A stretch of 13,455 nucleotides of DNA from Halobacteriales archaeon SW_9_67_24 (GTDB lineage Archaea; Halobacteriota; Halobacteria; Halobacteriales; Halococcaceae), in contig PXSV01000165.1 in assembly GCA_003022685.1 (NCBI GenBank), positions 3,083 to 16,537 of the forward strand. Direction: 5' to 3'. Below are positions 12,878 through 13,455 of this stretch, in pieces. The notes beneath the pieces were generated by a model. The model was not told the origin of the DNA, did not search any database, and worked only from the letters and a program-made list of their open reading frames with translations. The stretch's first letter is position 1; each line of letters begins with the position of its first letter. The position numbers and the translations under genes were made by a program.

Positions 12878-13455
12878 GCGTCATCGCCAGCCTCTCGATC
12901 GATGCCGACGAGTTCGTTCTCGGCGAGGTCCTCGCCGCCACTACCACCCGGATCGAGCTCACCCAGTTCGTCCCCGTCGACAACCAGCTCGTCCCGTACT
13001 TCTGGAAGGAACACGATGGCGACATCGAAGCGTTCGAGCAGAGCGTCCGTGACCACTCCGCCGTCGCGGCTCTCAGCAATCTCGACGGTCGGGTCAACAG
13101 TCATCTCTACAGAATCGAGTGGACCGACGAGGTCGACGGCTTTCTCACCGCGCTGCGCGATCAAGACGTTCTGATCGAAGAGGGAACCACTACCGACGGC
13201 GAGTCGTGGCTTTTCCAGCTCCGTGCGCTCGACCAGGACGCGCTCTCGACGTTTCAGGACGACTGCTACACTCGCAACGTGCCGCTCAACGTCCGCCGCG
13301 TGATCCACAATCCCGACATCCCCGACAGTATCCGCTCGCTCATCGGTGTCACATCCAAACAACAGGAGGCCCTCGTGCTCGCGCTCGAACGCGGGTATTT
13401 CGACGTGCCGCGTGACGTCTCCGCCGACGACCTCGGCGAGGAGCTCAACATCAGC
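12874..13455 (+). CDS. HTH_10 (bacterio-opsin activator type) transcriptional regulator, partial at 3' end
   Basis: The visible 194 residues begin SVIASLSIDADEFVLGEVL and contain the N-terminal Bat-type module (PYFW 41-44, LYRIEW 78-83, SWLFQLRALD 111-120, STFQDDC 125-131). The HTH_10 domain then starts at about 157, with GVTSKQQEALVLALERGYF (158-176) and DVPRDVSADDLGEELNIS (177-194), cut at the window edge. Family members usually end about 20-30 residues later with the recognition helix. This family of haloarchaeal DNA-binding regulators includes the bacterio-opsin activator Bat; there is no PAS or GAF sensor here, so the N-terminal module may be the ligand-sensing part. The targets are unknown. 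The GTG start is supported by the family N-terminus and a GGAGG. It may be coupled to the 30-codon ORF that ends on its start. Confidence 0.9.
   Translation, partial: MSVIASLSIDADEFVLGEVLAATTTRIELTQFVPVDNQLVPYFWKEHDGDIEAFEQSVRDHSAVAALSNLDGRVNSHLYRIEWTDEVDGFLTALRDQDVLIEEGTTTDGESWLFQLRALDQDALSTFQDDCYTRNVPLNVRRVIHNPDIPDSIRSLIGVTSKQQEALVLALERGYFDVPRDVSADDLGEELNIS

Noticed and set aside
12532..13362. A 276-residue - strand open frame
   Set aside because: It is antisense to the HTH_10 regulator, whose family motifs are clear on the + strand.
1..13455. CRISPR array, tRNA, rRNA, transposase or defence-system genes
   Set aside because: No regularly spaced repeats, tRNA arm motifs, transposase motifs or known defence domains were found on either strand.

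Overview
The window is chromosomal DNA from a haloarchaeon (class Halobacteria); the genus cannot be fixed from the sequence. The evidence is high GC with strong G/C preference at third codon positions and acidic proteins rich in Asp and Glu. TATA-like boxes repeatedly sit about 26-31 bases before an ATG, as expected for leaderless mRNAs. Lineage markers are an HTH_10 (bacterio-opsin activator type) regulator, a PGF-CTERM surface protein, archaeal Sec61-beta, and a trehalose OtsA/OtsB pair.

Layout, left to right. The C-terminal tail of an unknown + strand gene (3-50) is followed by a copy of a dispersed element. Then come an SDR oxidoreductase (-), a small membrane protein (+), a ROK-family sugar kinase (+), a cupin with a C-terminal zinc ribbon (-), and an exported LVIVD-repeat propeller with a PGF-CTERM sorting tail (+). 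Next are a conserved-looking haloarchaeal protein of unknown function (-), a second copy of the dispersed element beside a small membrane protein whose frame looks broken (-), a Nog1-like GTPase (-) and a four-helix membrane protein (+).

The middle is a housekeeping block on the - strand. A DUF151-type (bifunctional nuclease) gene is coupled by a 4-base overlap to hisE, and sec61-beta runs into pdxT. A small thioredoxin (+) follows. The right part holds a short membrane protein (-), otsB and otsA overlapping by 11 bases (-), and an RNase HI (-). About 500 bases with no convincing gene come next. The window ends in an HTH_10 regulator (+) cut by the window edge, preceded by a possible coupled 30-residue ORF.

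Functional links: OtsA makes trehalose-6-phosphate and OtsB dephosphorylates it, giving a compatible solute, so the overlapping pair is one unit. HisE acts in histidine synthesis and PdxT in PLP synthesis. The rest look like independent single-gene transcripts. I found no CRISPR array, tRNA, rRNA, complete insertion sequence or recognisable defence system. The least explained items are the two-copy intergenic element, the frameshifted membrane gene beside copy B, the overlapping upstream ORF at otsA, and the sparse 12278-12784 region.
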